This document shows positions 34,944 through 47,042 of a stretch of 64,000 nucleotides of DNA, in pieces (within the stretch, counting starts at the first letter, position 1; every line of letters begins with the position of its first letter). The position numbers and the translations under genes are program-made. A model generated the notes under the pieces. It was not told where the DNA came from. It worked only from the letters and a program-made list of their open reading frames with translations, and did not search any database. Origin of the DNA: Pinus tabuliformis (lineage: Eukaryota; Streptophyta; Pinopsida; Pinales; Pinaceae); assembly GCA_031772625.1 (NCBI GenBank), contig CM062814.1, positions 823,492,757 through 823,556,756 on the forward strand, written 5' to 3'.

Positions 34944-36240
34944 TTGGATGTGGATTTGTTGATGGATATGCAAGGAAGGCTTTTGCAAAAAAGGGTATCC
35001 CTTGCACCAATAAAAGCATAACCAAAACCCAAGGATTTCAACATTGTAATGATGAAGGGTGACTCAATTTGATTATAAGCCTTCTCAAAACCATTTTTGA
35101 TGAAAATGGCATCTAAACCATAGGTTTGAGTCCACTCCAAACTTTCCCACATAGTTATGAGATTATCGAAAATATATTGGCCATATATGAAGTATGTCAA
35201 CTTCGACTAATTAATCTTAGGGAGAATATGGTTGAGGCAAAGCGCTAGGGCTTTGGCTATAGTCTTATAACAAGTTCTCCCTTTGTAATTAATAAATCCT
35301 TGCGTAATGGTTGCACCCAAGATGCACTTCATAATTGCCTCTCTATAAACTTGTACTAATTAAGGTCTAACAAACTCCCATGCAACCTTGAGAACTCATA
35401 TCCAAAGGCATCAAGTGTCTCATACAAAGAAACTTTTAAATCATCTAGGGAAAGGACTTGATCACATACCTGCTTTTGTTTGTTTGTAAGTTTAATTGGG
35501 ACAATACCAATGCAACATTGCACGGTTGCCTCTTGTTCTATTGTCATACCTTGGGATTGAAACACCATTTTATAATGGGCTATAAACTCTTGCCGAATTA
35601 GCTCATGATGAGTTACCTAGCCATTTGTTGTCTTAAGAGCATCCATTTTTTCACTGGGTTCCTCTATTGCCAAAGCTTTAGTAGGCCTATCTCTTGTCGA
35701 AGCTAGTGCAACTGAGCACCTTTAATTTGATGAGTCTTGTCCATTCCCAAAATATTGCAAAGATTTGTTGATTGCACATGTTTCTCCTCATTCAAATGGT
35801 TAGGTTAAAGAGCTTTCCAAACTTCCTTAGATTCTTAGGTGGCTTGGTTTTGATTCTGTCAAATAACCACAATTTGCCACCTAGAGCCTAACTAAAAGGA
35901 AGCATTATGAGTAATAACATCTTCCCACCAAGTAATCCACCCATCATCCATGTGGGTAATAGGTAGAAGATTCTGGACAACTATGATATATGCAAAACAA
36001 CCATGGCTTTGAAGATGAGAAACATTCATAATATAGCAAGTCCAACTCATGCACATTTTTTGGGCACCCTAAGAGTGACAATTGAGATAGGTTGGTGATT
36101 AGAGAGAGTAGTTGTGTCATTAAATCTCATTAGTTGACCCTTAGAAGAAACAAAATAAAATGAATTTTCACGAGCCCCTAGAAGAAACAATGGCAATGGA
36201 GAGTGCACCCTGTGAGTTCCCCCACCTTGTTGAGACAATT
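34944..36240 (-). pseudogene. LINE ORF2 fragment (endonuclease end to reverse transcriptase), 3' part missing
   Basis: Minus strand: ATTLSNHQPISIVTL (end of endonuclease, the DHQPI motif as NHQPI), then LTNKQKQVCDQVLSLDDLKV and LYETLDAFGYEF, then QYIFDNLITMWESLEWTQTY, DAIFIKNGFEKAYNQIESPF and LFCKSLPCISINKSTSNLP. The last segments are reverse transcriptase motifs around the first catalytic Asp, here Asn (IKNGFEKAY against usual IKIDFEKAY). It stops at the hAT junction. A genuine LINE insertion keeps its 3' end, so a deletion must have removed it. Confidence 0.7.
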
Positions 36241-36477
36241 CAAAACTACTAAATCATTGGCTTGTTTGTGAAGCAACTTGAGTCTTCCCTCTGTGTCATG
36301 GTTAGCTTAGGGGACCATTTGGTGCTTGTGGGGATTGTGTAGGTGGGGCCACTTTTGGTTTGTGATCTCGTTTCTTAATGGGCAGTGCTAAATTCAATGG
36401 CTTGAACTTTGGTAGTGTAAACAAGGGTTTGGGAGATTGATATATTGGACAAGTTGATGAATCATCTTATTGCCAAC

Positions 36478-36590
36478 CTAATTACACTAGTTAACACATT
36501 AAATGCCTCATTATTACACAACTTTCTAATGAGACTTTATTAGGTGCAAGTCCTCATTGACATGTCTAGGTGCTAATATGACCATTATTT
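36478..36590. repeat. Dispersed LTR-like repeat, copy 1
   Basis: ATTACACTAGTTAACACATT and AATGCCTCATTATTACA.AACTTT match 48452-48570 in the same orientation. The 48-kb copy adjoins a primer-binding site, so this is probably a piece of the same Copia LTR family. Confidence 0.55.
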
Positions 36591-37390
36591 GTAACACCCT
36601 CCTATAATGTTCATTTTTCATGCTTGTTCAAAATACAAAAGACAAAAGCTTTGGAAAAACAATATGTTTGCAATCCACAAGGTAATATCTTCAAAATAGT
36701 GACTAAAAGTGAACTATATTTGACAAGGTTGATGAAGTACAATTTACAACACCATCCTTTTGTTTGACCATTGACTCACTAGTTGGATGAGAGATAATGT
36801 TGGCTGAGTAGTCAATGTTTTCACCATTGACATAGAACTTGGTTTTAACACTGAAAGCACCTTCTCCACATCTTGGTGGTCAAATACTTCGAAATGTTAT
36901 GTTTGCTTCTTTAAGGAAGCACCATCATTGTGCCAATAGGCGCGTTGTTGCCCACTGTGAGGGAGATGTCACGTAGCATGATATGATGTTATATTAGAAC
37001 ATAATTAAATAAATTTGGATTTATGTTTTTGAGTTAGAACTAGAAATATAAAAGATGGTTAATTTTGCTAAATGACAATAATAATACTCTTTGCTTAATT
37101 AGTTTGTAATAAGAAAAGCAATGAAAACTTAAATATGCTCACAAGTTACAAATGAAATTAGAAAAATGATTGTTTTTTATTAGTTGAGAATGAATAAAAA
37201 GATTGGACTCTATTCATAGTTGATTTCACTGAGTAGCGAGGTGCCTAGTATGAGGAAGATGTTGTCACATAACATTACGTGACAACAAAAAAATAAATAA
37301 CTATGTGCATATGTCCATGACAACAAAAAAATAAAATAACTATGTATGTATGTACATATGTACATATGTACATACAACATTTAAAAAAAT

Positions 37391-37592
37391 ATACTAGCAT
37401 AGATCCATATTAAACCTGAATCTATGAAGCATCAAGAGGGATCAAATTTCTCGAGGTGTAATATTTTTATTATTTAATATGAAGGAATTAATACATGCCA
37501 TAGATTTAAATGAATAAAAATTTAGTCCTTAAGAAATTTGATCCCTCCGAGAGCTTGATAGATTTGGGTTTAAGATGGATCTATGCTGGTAT
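37391..37592. repeat. MITE-like foldback, 202 bp
   Basis: The first and last about 65 bp are imperfect inverted repeats: ATACTAGCATAGATCCATAT against the reverse complement of the right end ATACCAGCATAGATCCATCT, then GAGGGATCAAATTTCT on both arms. The centre is AT-rich and non-coding. Possible TA duplication at both ends. Superfamily not determined. Confidence 0.7.
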
Positions 37593-38232
37593 TTTCTTTC
37601 CTTGAGAGTCTTCGACTTTACCACTTCATCTCTACCCTTTCTGAGGGTTGTATTCTTATCAATTGCAATAGATAATTCTTAATATACCCATTGTTTTCCT
37701 TCTCTTATTTGTCGATTTTGATGGTATATGATGATGGTATGCCATCATCTAGGACTTCATAGCTTGAGCTTTGTTTCACCTATCACTACTCTTCACTTAG
37801 GCATTATGGTTGAGTTTTTAGTGACGTTACAATCATCTTTTTGTTGAACCAAGCTGCATTTTCAACTTCTATCAACTGAAATAAACTCTATTCTTTCACG
37901 CCCATAATAACCATCTTTTTGCTATTCTTATCAATAAAAATCATAGTATTCACTGTAATTTTTCTTTATTTGGGGAGTATGCTTTATTATAATACTTATT
38001 GATATTATATTTTTCTTCAAACAAGGAACATACTATACATTTTTTAATCATTACATTCTTATTGCTCAGCTAAAGTAGGACGTTTCCTTTCCTATTGTTG
38101 AATTTCGCTATTTTGGTCAGTCTTCAAAATTTATATTTTAGCCCTTGTAATGTATAAAGAATTTGTACGACATGTTCATGTCATTTTGATTATTTAACCC
38201 TTGAAAGAATTATTGTAAGACATGTTCTTCAT

Positions 38233-38922
38233 GTTGGATTTAAAAGAAAAAAATTGAAATTTGAATTTTGAAATTTTGGCTCCAAAATAGTCAAGTCGGC
38301 CCCAGTGAATAGACACACCCGAAGGCAGAACACTACATAAAGGCATTCAACCTCTTCCACAAAGGCACCATTCAATCTCACACAAGCAAAACAGTTCCTG
38401 GCATCTCGACGAATCTGAAGTGCAGGTCAAATCAGTGGTGCAAAACAAATCGATAGTGCAGGACGAATTGATAGTGAAGGACAAATTGGTAGTGCATGAT
38501 GGATCTGTAGCGCAAGGCCAAAGTTGCATGGCTGAATTGTAGGGTCGAAGTTGCAAGGCCGAGTTGCGGGGCAACTTAAGGGCTTGACTTGAGGGATGTG
38601 GACCAGGTTTGACCATAAGTTTTGTTGGTCAGTTTGACCTCATAGTTGATTAGCTGCATTAGATGTATCTCTTATTGGACTGAAGAATTTCTCTAGGAAA
38701 AAGGTTGCTGGGGTTTTCCCCCAAGTGGGTTTTCCCAGGGTAAATCTTGTGTTCTCTTTGTGCATTGTGATCTCTACTGTCTTTGTGGTTTAGGGTTGAA
38801 TTTCTAAAGTGTAATTGCTTAATGATAAACTGGAATTGTTAAAGGAGACATATATCATTAGAAGTAATTACCAATATTTCAGAAATATTGTGCTTGTATC
38901 TATTGCACTTGAAAACTCAACA
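38233..38922 (+). repeat. 5' LTR of the split Copia element (left edge tentative)
   Basis: Matches the 3' LTR through AAGGTTGCTGGG.TTTTCCC, GTGATCTCTACTG, AGAAGTAATTA and ATTGTGCTTGT.T.TATTGCACT. Ends AACTCAACA before the primer site. The left edge is less clear. Confidence 0.7.
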
Positions 38923-38983
38923 TGGTATTAGAGTTTTGGTGACGAAAAGGACATTGAGATCACTCTTGAGAAAAACCCTATAT

Positions 38984-39966
38984 CTACAATCTATTTGCTT
39001 GTCTATGACTATGGGTTCCCATATGAAGGAAAAAAACAAATTAGAAGGAGCTACAAACTTTAGGGTTTGGAAAACAAAGATTGATCTTCTTCTTGAAAAG
39101 GAAGATCTATTGGGTGTTGTGAAAGGCAAGTTCGCTAAACCAAAAAAAATGAAGAGAAATTAAAATTTGAGAAAGATGATATTACAGCTAGAAGTATCAT
39201 TGTAGATTTTGTTAGAAATCATTTGATCCCATATATTTCAAATCTCGACTTTTCAAAGAAAATGTATGATGCCCTAATTGGTTTGTATGCTATCAACAAT
39301 ATTGGTCAAGCAATGAATTTAAAGAATGAACTTCACGATCTTAGAATGACAAGGAATGATACTATAGCCTCAATTTCACAAGGATTTCTCAATTGAGAGA
39401 TCAACTTCAAGCAATGGATGAAATCGTTCTCGAAAAAGAACTAGTAACTACAACACTCAATGGTTTACCTGAATCATGAGATTCATTTGCAGCAGGAATA
39501 CGTGCCAGAAAAGATGTGCCAATGTTTGATGAACTATGGACTGTGTTTACTCAAGAAGACTCGAGACTCATATCAAGAGGAAAGATTCAAAGATATGAAA
39601 AAGGTAACTCTTAGGCATATGCAACATGTTTTAAGAAGGGTGGAGGAAGAAAGAAGTTTGGATTTCAAAGAAGAAATGAAGGAAGAAGAAATGAAGGAAG
39701 AAGACCTAAAGAAAGAAGACTTGCCCCTCAAGGAAAGAGAGATATGTCAAAAGTACAGTGCTATCAATGTTACAAACTTGGTCACTTTAGACGTGATTGT
39801 CCTGAAAAATCAAAAGATAAAAAGGGAAAAGGAAAACAACATGCCTCCGCAACAAAGTTTGAAGAACTTCAGAAAAGACCCAAGAATGAAGATCCAGGTA
39901 ATAAATAATTCTTTTATTTCTTTGCTCTTATTGGTTCTGTTGCAAATAGTGAAGAATTGTGGCTAG
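38984..39966 (+). pseudogene. Copia gag
   Basis: MGSHMKEKNKLEGATNFRVW, KTKIDLLLEKEDLLGVVKGK (38888-39163 frame), then after a frameshift DITARSIIVDFVRNHLIPYI, MYDALIGLYAINNIGQAMNL and a zinc knuckle CYQCYKLGHFRRDC at about 39755-39800. This is the UBN2-type Gag of plant Copia elements. At least two frameshifts and a stop. Confidence 0.8.
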
Positions 39967-40538
39967 TAGATAGTGGAGCCTCAAGGCACATGACGGGAGA
40001 TAGAGACAACCTCACTATTTTGATGGAAAGAAGATTATCACAAAAGGTGGAACTTGGAGAGAACAACAATTATGCAGTCAAAGGCATTGGGAAGACATCC
40101 ATTGAGCTGGAATCAGGTGATAATGTTCATCTTAGCAACATATTATATGTGCCAGGTTTGAAGAAGAATTTGGTCTCTATTTCATGCTTGGAAGATAAAG
40201 GAGATAGAGTAACATTTGTTGATGACAAAGTTCTTGTTTGGTCTAGAGACTCTAGTATATATTTTGCCAGAGTAATTGGAGTTCATGAAGGAAGGTTGTA
40301 TAGACTTTTGAAACAACTTACTCAAGCACTTGTACATAATGATATTAATCCATGTGAGCTTTGGCATAGAAGATATGCTCACCTTCACTATAAAGCTTTG
40401 CCAGCCTTAAAGCAGATGGTTGCAGGTGTTCCAGATTTGCAGGAAGAACATGGAGTATGTAAAGGATGTGCGCTTGGAAAGAATGTTAAGAAGCCTTTTC
40501 CAAGCAATGAAGTAGATCCAAGGAAATTTTGGACCTAG
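39957..40538 (+). pseudogene. Copia protease and GAG-pre-integrase domain
   Basis: 193 open codons. WLVDSGASRHMTGDRDNL holds the intact protease DSG. LSNILYVPGLKKNLVSISCL closes the protease. CELWHRRYAHLHYKALPALK and HGVCKGCALGKNVKKPF form the HHCC-like zinc-binding N-terminus of integrase (H..H..C..C all present). Confidence 0.9.
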
Positions 40539-40924
40539 TCCATTATGATGTATGTGGTCCAATGCCAGTGAAGTCTCTTGGAGGCTCTTTGTACTATGTA
40601 ACCTTTATTGATGATTTCTCTCGCAAGACGTGGATCTACTTCATGAAGATAAAAGATGAAGTCTTTGACAAGTTCCAGGAATTCAAGGCTGAAGTCGAAA
40701 ACTTGAAGGGAAAGAAGATCAAGATCTTGAGATCTGATAATGGAGGAGAATATACCTCCAAGGAGCTCATTGCCTTTTGTAAAGAAGCTAGGATTAAGAG
40801 GGAGTTGATAGTCCCTTACAATCCACAACAAAATGGAGTTGCTGAAAGAAAGAACAGAACTATTGAAGAATTTGTGAAGGCAATGATGCATTATCAAGAC
40901 CTGCCTATGTTTCTATGGAGTGAA
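40529..40924 (+). pseudogene. Copia integrase core, interrupted by a nested element
   Basis: LVHYDVCGPMPVKSLGG (first catalytic Asp), FIDDFSRKTWIYFMK, ILRSDNGGEYTSKEL (second Asp) and YNPQQNGVAERKNRTI (catalytic Glu) give the D-D-35-E set intact. Host codons end TGGAGTGAA at 40924. They resume in frame at 44901 (GCATTGATTAC). Confidence 0.92.
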
Positions 40925-41909
40925 TTAATGAGTGTGCCCAAGTCTAAACCTAAGAAATTAAAATAATTAAAGGGTATTAATCTAGCTGTTTGTGAAACTT
41001 CTAGAAGAAGACGGAGATTGAGTCCAAATGCTTTGAGCCATTGATTAGAATCTAATTTGGGCCATTGGTTCTCAAATGGAGGATTATAAGGACATCGATG
41101 GGCACTTTGAGAACACACCAAGTGGAGATCAGAAGATCGAATTTTTGAAGCACAACAATTGCCGGGGGAAGAAATTCGAAGTGATCTTTTGTAGTGAGGG
41201 GCAGGGATAGTTCTGGTCGGAGATTTCTCCTGATCCGGGAATACTCAACAAAGAAGGCAAAGAGAGATCCAACAGAGGCAACGCAGAGTCAGAGAAGTTG
41301 ACGCAGGGCCATGCAGAGGTAGCGCAGAAGCCTAGAGGGTATCCGTAAATTTGCTGGAGATTCGATTTCCAGAGCTAGAAGCTGAGGTGTGAGACCGTGC
41401 GGGCAAAAGTCGAAGTCTCAGAAGCAAATCGATTGGCCGGGAGGAGTGACGCAGACCCTAATAATTGTGACGCAGGGCCTACGCAGTGATTGCGTAGAGA
41501 TTGCGCAGAGGCAACCAAGGGCTGGCCATTCAGTGGCGGGATCAGCTAAGATCTCTAGTGATAGTGTGAGGTAATCTCATTTATCTCTCTGTCAGTGATA
41601 TTCTCTATACTGGATAGCCTGGAAGGCATCTAGAGATTGTATTCAGAAATTATTACTGCATAACAATAAAAACCCTTAGTTGTTGCATTGGTTTTCCCGC
41701 ATTGGGTTTTTTCGGGGACATTTGTCCAGAAATACCTGTGTAGATGTGTTGTATTTCTTTCTTGCTCAGTTTTAAATGTTGAAGGTTGTAGTAACTAGTT
41801 TCAGTGTTTACTGTAAAAAACAATACATAATTTTGTTCAGTAATTTAAACAAATAGAAGAAACTTAACCAGTTGCTGCAGTAGAAATTTGGGTTCTCCAA
41901 ATTTTCACA
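40925..41909 (+). repeat. 5' LTR (first 139 bp deleted) of the nested Copia element
   Basis: Starts TTAATGAGTGTGCCCAAG and ends TTTTCACA before the primer site. Matches 43921-44898 throughout. Confidence 0.88.
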
Positions 41910-42311
41910 TGGTATCAGAGTTGCAGGTGAAACAAGAGAGCAGTGCCGGAAGAGCCTAGCGTTGAAGGAAGAAGGGAAGTCGATGTGCTGCATAAGCAAC
42001 AAATCGAATCCCTAGAAGGAGTGCGCATTTTAGGCCAGGAGGGAAAATTTTAGTGGTAAATCTCTCTTTGAGTGAGTCGACAGAGAGGTAGGATTTCCAA
42101 ATCGAAATTTTTCAGCGACAGAGGGAGCAACACAACAAAAGCTTCAGCGAAGAGGGGTTCCTGTTGTGATGCAGTTTTTTGCAGGCAATTGTTGGGTAGA
42201 AAGACGTCATAAGAAAGAAGAGACACTTGAGGGAATTTCTTCCTTAGAGAATTCCTAGCCAGGGAATTCGAATTCTCATTTGATGTGCAATAGCAGGAGA
42301 GAGGAGGTCTT

Positions 42312-43178
42312 TTGACTTTTTCGAGTGGCAGAAATGGCAGCCAGTGGGTTGAGAGATCAAGATGGTTGGATGGTGCATCCAACTATGTGATCTGGAAGGC
42401 AAGGATGTCATGCCTTCTGGATGAACATTTTCTCAAGACCTACATCGATAGTGTGGTAGTTGTGCCTGCGGATCCAGATCCGCTCAAAAAGTACAAGGGA
42501 GAGATGGAAAAGACAAAGAGAATGATCCTCGACATGAGTGAAGGATCATGTGGTCTGTCACATCGCTGGCAGAGGGACTGCCAAGGAGATGTGGGATGCA
42601 TTGTTGACGCTGTATCAAGGATCTTTCGAGCAGTGGAAGATGTACTTAGAGCAGAAGATGAGGTCCACGCAGATGCAGAAGGGGGAACACATTGATCTGT
42701 TCCTTGCAAAGCTTCAGGAAACTCGAGATGAGCTAGCAACTGTGGGGCCTACACCTCAGTGTTCCGAGATGGTAAGATTGGCCCTCAAATTAGTTTCAAA
42801 GGAGTGGCAAGTATTTGTCTAGAGCATCTGGACTGGGAGGGAATGTAGGCAACTCTTAAGCAAGAGGAGTTGAGGAGAGACTTGCTCAAGTGTAAACTTG
42901 ATGGAAGCAACAACAGTGGGTCGAATCCCAAGGAGGAGAAAGAGAATGCAACCCTCACATCCAAGGGACAACAGGAGCAACGTAGTCGGAAGGAGGACAC
43001 CTTGAAGATTAAATGCTTCAAGTGTGGTGAATTCGGTCACTCGGCAACACAATGTCCTCTCAGGAAGAAGGACAAAGATGAGAAGCATGATCTGAAGGCT
43101 GCACTTGCGAAGATTGAGGAGGAGTTTGCCATGAACCAGATACCTCTAGGAAGGAGGTGGGGTGATCTAGAGTTGTAG
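42312..43178 (+). pseudogene. Copia gag of the nested element
   Basis: Across two frames: DGASNYVIWKARMSCLLDEH, VKDHVVCHIAGRGTAKEMWD, ALLTLYQGSFEQWKMYLEQK, MQKGEHIDLFLAKLQETRDE and a perfect zinc knuckle CFKCGEFGHSATQC at about 43018-43060. The C-terminus KAALAKIEEEFAMNQIPLGR ends in a stop at 43178. No DSG protease follows. Confidence 0.88.
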
Positions 43179-43781
43179 TTTGGAAGGACTGTAGATTGGC
43201 AGGGTCATTGAGGAGCCCACCTCTTGGATCAATTCCTTGCTACGGGAGCCTAGATCAGAAGTAGCAGGATGGACTAGTGTCAGTTGGTGCAGAGGAGTGC
43301 CAGAGTGATAGTTGCAGTGGCTAAGAGCACCAGAGACTGAGCAACGTTAATCGAATTGGCAGCAGTGCAGTTGGCACAGAGCAGAGGTTAGTAGCATCGC
43401 AGAGGCTTCAGAGGATCAACGTAGAGACTAGCAACAGTCAAACTCCAACAATGAGATGCATCATACTGAACACTTATTCAGTAATTTGGGATGCTTTTTC
43501 GTTGTTGATGCAGTAGCAACAACAGTTGGAGAAGGCTGCAGTGCAGATGCAGTGTTGGCAGTGGCAGTGCTAGCAGCAGCACGAATGCAAAATTTGAGAG
43601 GCAGTTGCAGTACAGGTGCAATGTTGATAGTGGCAGTGACAACAACAGTACAGATGCAACATTTGCGCAGTAGTTGGTGGGCAGCAATATCGGACATCAA
43701 CAACGCAGAGGGAGATGTTACAGAGAAGGGTGATGCTTCAACAAGTTGCATTACTAGAGCACATACCTCGCTAAGAGGGAG
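43179..43781 (+). other. Non-coding interior of the nested Copia element, 3' of gag
   Basis: GCAGTNGCA-rich sequence with no pol similarity. The blocks AGGAGGTGGGGTGATCTAGAG (43152 on) and CCTTGCTACGGGAGCC (about 43237) match the 3' non-coding part of the Copia element at 1-4001. Confidence 0.6.
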
Positions 43782-44898
43782 TGTTGATTTTTGGTAGCAT
43801 TGGATGTGCTCTAAGCGTCAAAATTTGCAGGGAGGCTAGGACACATGCATTCTCCAATACTGATAAATCATTTTGGGAAATTCCACTCGGAGAAGGTTTT
43901 ATTAAAATAATTAATTATTTTTAATGAGTGCCCAAGTCTAAACTTAGGAACTTAAAATAATTAAAGGGTATTAATCTAACTGTGGGTGAAACTTCTAGAA
44001 GAAGATGAAGATCGAGTCCAAATTATCTGAGCCACTGATTAGAATCTAATTTGGGCCGTTGTTTCTCAAATGGAGGATTATAAGGACATCAATGGGCACT
44101 TGGAGAACACATCGAGTGGAGATCAGAAGATCGAATTTCTGAAGCACAACAGTTGTTGGGGGAAGAAATTCGAAGTGATCTTTTGCAGTGAGGGGCAGAG
44201 ATAGTTCCGATTGGAGATTTTTCCTAATCTGGAATACTCAACAGAGAAGGCAGAGAGAGATCCAACAGAGGCAACACAGAGTCAGAGAGGTTGACGCAGG
44301 GCCACGCAGAAGCCCATAGAGGATCCGTAAATTTGTTGGAGAATCGATTTCCAGAGCCAAAAGCCGGGGTGTGAGACCGGGAGGGCAGAAGTCGAAGTCT
44401 CAGAAGCAAATCGATCAGTCGGGAGGAGTGATGCAAACCCCAGTCTCTGTGACGCAAGGCTTACGTAGTGATTGTGTAGAGACTGCTAGGGGCTGGCCAT
44501 TCAGTGGCTGGATCAGCTAGGATCTCCAGTGATCGTGTGAGGTAATCTCAGTTATATCTCTGTCAGTGATATTCTCAGTACTGGATAGCCAGGGAGGCAT
44601 CTAGAGATTGTATTCAGAAATTACTACTGTGTAATAATAAAACCCTCAGCTGCTGCACTGGTTTTCCCACATTAGGTTTTTCCGGGGACATTTGTCCAAA
44701 AATACCTGTGTGTAGATGTGTTGTATTTCTTTCTTGCTCAATTTCTTGTTTCCGCATTTTTTTAAATGGTGAAGGTTGCAGTATATTAGTTTCGGTGTTT
44801 ACTGTAGGAACAATAAATAATTTTGTTAATAATTTAAACAAATAGAAGAAACTTAATCAGTTGTTGCAATGGAAATTTGGGTTCTCCAAATTTTCACA
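43782..44898 (+). repeat. 3' LTR (complete, 1117 bp) of the nested Copia element
   Basis: TGTTGATTTTTGGTAGC to CCAAATTTTCACA. Shares GTTTTCCC.CATT.GGTTTTT and TAGATGTGTTGTATTTCTTT with the 5' LTR. Confidence 0.9.
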
Positions 44899-45568
44899 AA
44901 GCATTGATTACAATTGTCTACATTCAAAATAGAAGCCCTCATCAAATTTTGGAAGACAAGACACTTGAAGAAGCCTTCACCGGGCAGGAACCTTAGGTTA
45001 GTCATATGAGAATATTTGGTTGTCCTATTTATATTCATGTACCAAAAGATAAGAGAAGGAAGTTAGAACCTTCAGGAAAGAAAGGAATATTCGTTGGATA
45101 TAGTGAGTCATCAAAGGCCTATAGAATATATGTTCCAAGACAAAAACAGGTTGAAGTTAGTAGGGATGTGACCTTTGATGAGAATGTGGCCTATTGGAAA
45201 TCCAAAGAAGTCCCTATGGACTTTGATGAGGACGAACAACATGAAGCTCCCAAGAAAGAAGAAGATTCTAGTCCATCAAATCCTTCAAAACATCATGTTG
45301 ATCATAAAGAATATAGCCAGAAGGGCCTAACAATCCAGTGGACTTGATTGTTGTTCCTGAAATCAAGAAAAGGGCAGCATGGCTTAGATCTATCTTGCAG
45401 GAAGCAGAAGGACATGCAACACCACATGGCTCCTTCAGGGAAAGCAAGAGGCCAAAGAGGTATTCTGGCTATGCAACTTTGATGACGAATCTCATTTATG
45501 CTAAACCTTTCACTTTTGAAGAAGCAACTAGCCAACAAATTTGGAAGGAAGGGATGTTGGAAGAATAG
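44899..45568 (+). pseudogene. Copia integrase C-terminal part and linker
   Basis: ALITIVYIQNRSPHQILEDK, IFGCPIYIHVPKDKRRKLEP, GIFVGYSESSKAYRIYVPRQ and VSRDVTFDENVAYW follow the integrase core in normal order. An acidic linker and FTFEEATSQQIWKEGMLEE then lead into reverse transcriptase. One frame change near 45340. Confidence 0.88.
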
Positions 45569-46457
45569 CAATCAATTATGAAGAACGATGTATGGGAGAT
45601 TGTGCTGACCTAAAGGAAAACCAATGATGTCCTCCAGATGGGTATACAATATCAAGCATGCGGTGGATGGAAGTATTGACAAATACAAGGCGAGATTTGT
45701 GGCTAGAGGGTTCTCCCAAAAAGCTGGAGAAGATTATGATAAGACTTTTGCTCTGGTTACCAAGTACACTACCATTAGATTTATTTCTTCTATTGCTTCC
45801 TCTATGGATTGGAACTTATATGAAATGAATGTAAGGGCTGCTTTTCGTAATGGCATAATTGAGGAAGAAGTGTATATTGAATAATTGAACGAACAACCAT
45901 AAGGTTTTGAGGTCTATGGTAGAGAATCTCATGTTTGGAGGTTGAAGAAGGCCTGGTATGGACTTAAACAAGCACCGAGATCTTGGAATGCACGAATTGA
46001 CAATTATTTGACAAGACCTGGTTTCTCCAAAAGTGATGTTGATCCAAACCTGTACTTCAAGGTTGAGAAGAATGAACCTGTGATCCTATTATTGTACATT
46101 GATGACTTATTTTTGACAGGTGTGGAGCATCTCATTATTCGAAGTAAGAGGGAGTTGGCCTTTGAATTTGATATGAAGGATCTTGGGTTGATGCACTATT
46201 GTTTGGGGCTAGAAGTTTGGCATAAGCCCATTGAAATCTTTTTTGGTCAAGGAAAATATATCATTAAGATCTTGCAGAAGTTTGGAATGATGGTCTGTAA
46301 GTCGATGCCAACTCCCATGGTTACAAATATGAGAAAGTTGAGAGACACCAATTCTAATTTGGTGGATCCATCCATGTACCGAAAGCTGATTTGCTCGCTG
46401 ATGTATTTGGTTAATACTAGGCCAGGCATTTGCTTTGCAGTGAACACTTTGAGCTAG
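45569..46457 (+). pseudogene. Copia reverse transcriptase
   Basis: SSRWVYNIKHAVDGSIDKYK, ARFVARGFSQKAGEDYDKTF, DWNLYEMNVRAAFRNGIIEE (usual DVKTAFLNG with D changed to N), KKAWYGLKQAPRSWN and the catalytic box LLLYIDDLFLTG. Then GMMVCKSMPTPMVTN and MYRKLICSLMYLVNTRPGIC. Breaks lie at 45568 and between 45884 and 45942. Confidence 0.92.
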
Positions 46458-46976
46458 TTCCAGGTGGAACTGAGAATTGCAACAAAGCATATATTGAGAT
46501 ATTTGCGTGGTACGGTTGACAATGGTTTGAGATATTTCTCAAACAGTGACATACAACTACATGGCTATACAGATGCAGATTGGGCAGGGATTGTTGAAGA
46601 CAAAAAGAGTACCCTCGGAGGTTGCTTTAGTTTGGGCTTTGCTATGATTTTGTGGATGAGCAGGAAGTAGACATCTGTCGCACTTAGTACTGTTGAGGGA
46701 GAATATATTGCAACTAGCTTGGTGAGTTGTGAAGCAATATGGCTTTGGAAGTTACTTGCAGGACTGTTTGATCATGTGGTCGAGCTGGCCGTGATATACT
46801 GTGACAATCAAAGCTGTGTGAAGCTAACAGAGAATCCAGTTTTTAGTGACTGGTCGAAGCACATTGAGATCAAGTACCACTTCATCTGTGACATGGTGCA
46901 GAAGGGAGCAGTGAAGCTCCAATATGTCTCCATTGATGACCAGATTGTTGATATTCTTACAAAGCCTCTGTCCTGA
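46458..46976 (+). pseudogene. Copia RNase H
   Basis: KHILRYLRGTVDNGLRYFSN, HGYTDADWAGIVEDKKSTLG (first catalytic D), ALSTVEGEYIATSLV with GEYI for the usual AEYI (E), IYCDNQSCVKLTENPVF (D) and KHIEIKYHFICDMVQKG (H, D). Ends DILTKPLS, the usual Copia C-terminus. Two stops. Confidence 0.92.
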
Positions 46977-47042
46977 GCAAAGTTTGTATACTTCAGAGAC
47001 AAGCTTGGACTTGTGGAGAATGCCTCTCTCATTGAGAGGGAG

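Larger units (their letters stand above)
40925..44898 (+). mobile_element. Non-autonomous Copia element (gag only) nested in the integrase of another Copia; 5' LTR end deleted
   Basis: The 3' LTR is 43782-44898 (TGTTGATTTT to TTTTCACA), preceded by purine tract GCTAAGAGGGAG. The 5' LTR (40925-41909) begins at the base that corresponds to 43921, so its first 139 bp are missing. Primer site TGGTATCAGAGTTGCAGG starts at 41910. The interior has Gag and a zinc knuckle but no protease, integrase, RT or RNase H. The right flank AAGCA (44899-44903) fits the host codons GAA GCA, but the left copy was lost with the LTR end. Confidence 0.88.

Noticed and set aside
36592-36620. TGTAACACCCTCCTATAATG as a Gypsy LTR start
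   Set aside because: Typical LTR-like beginning, but no partner copy, primer site or purine tract was found nearby.
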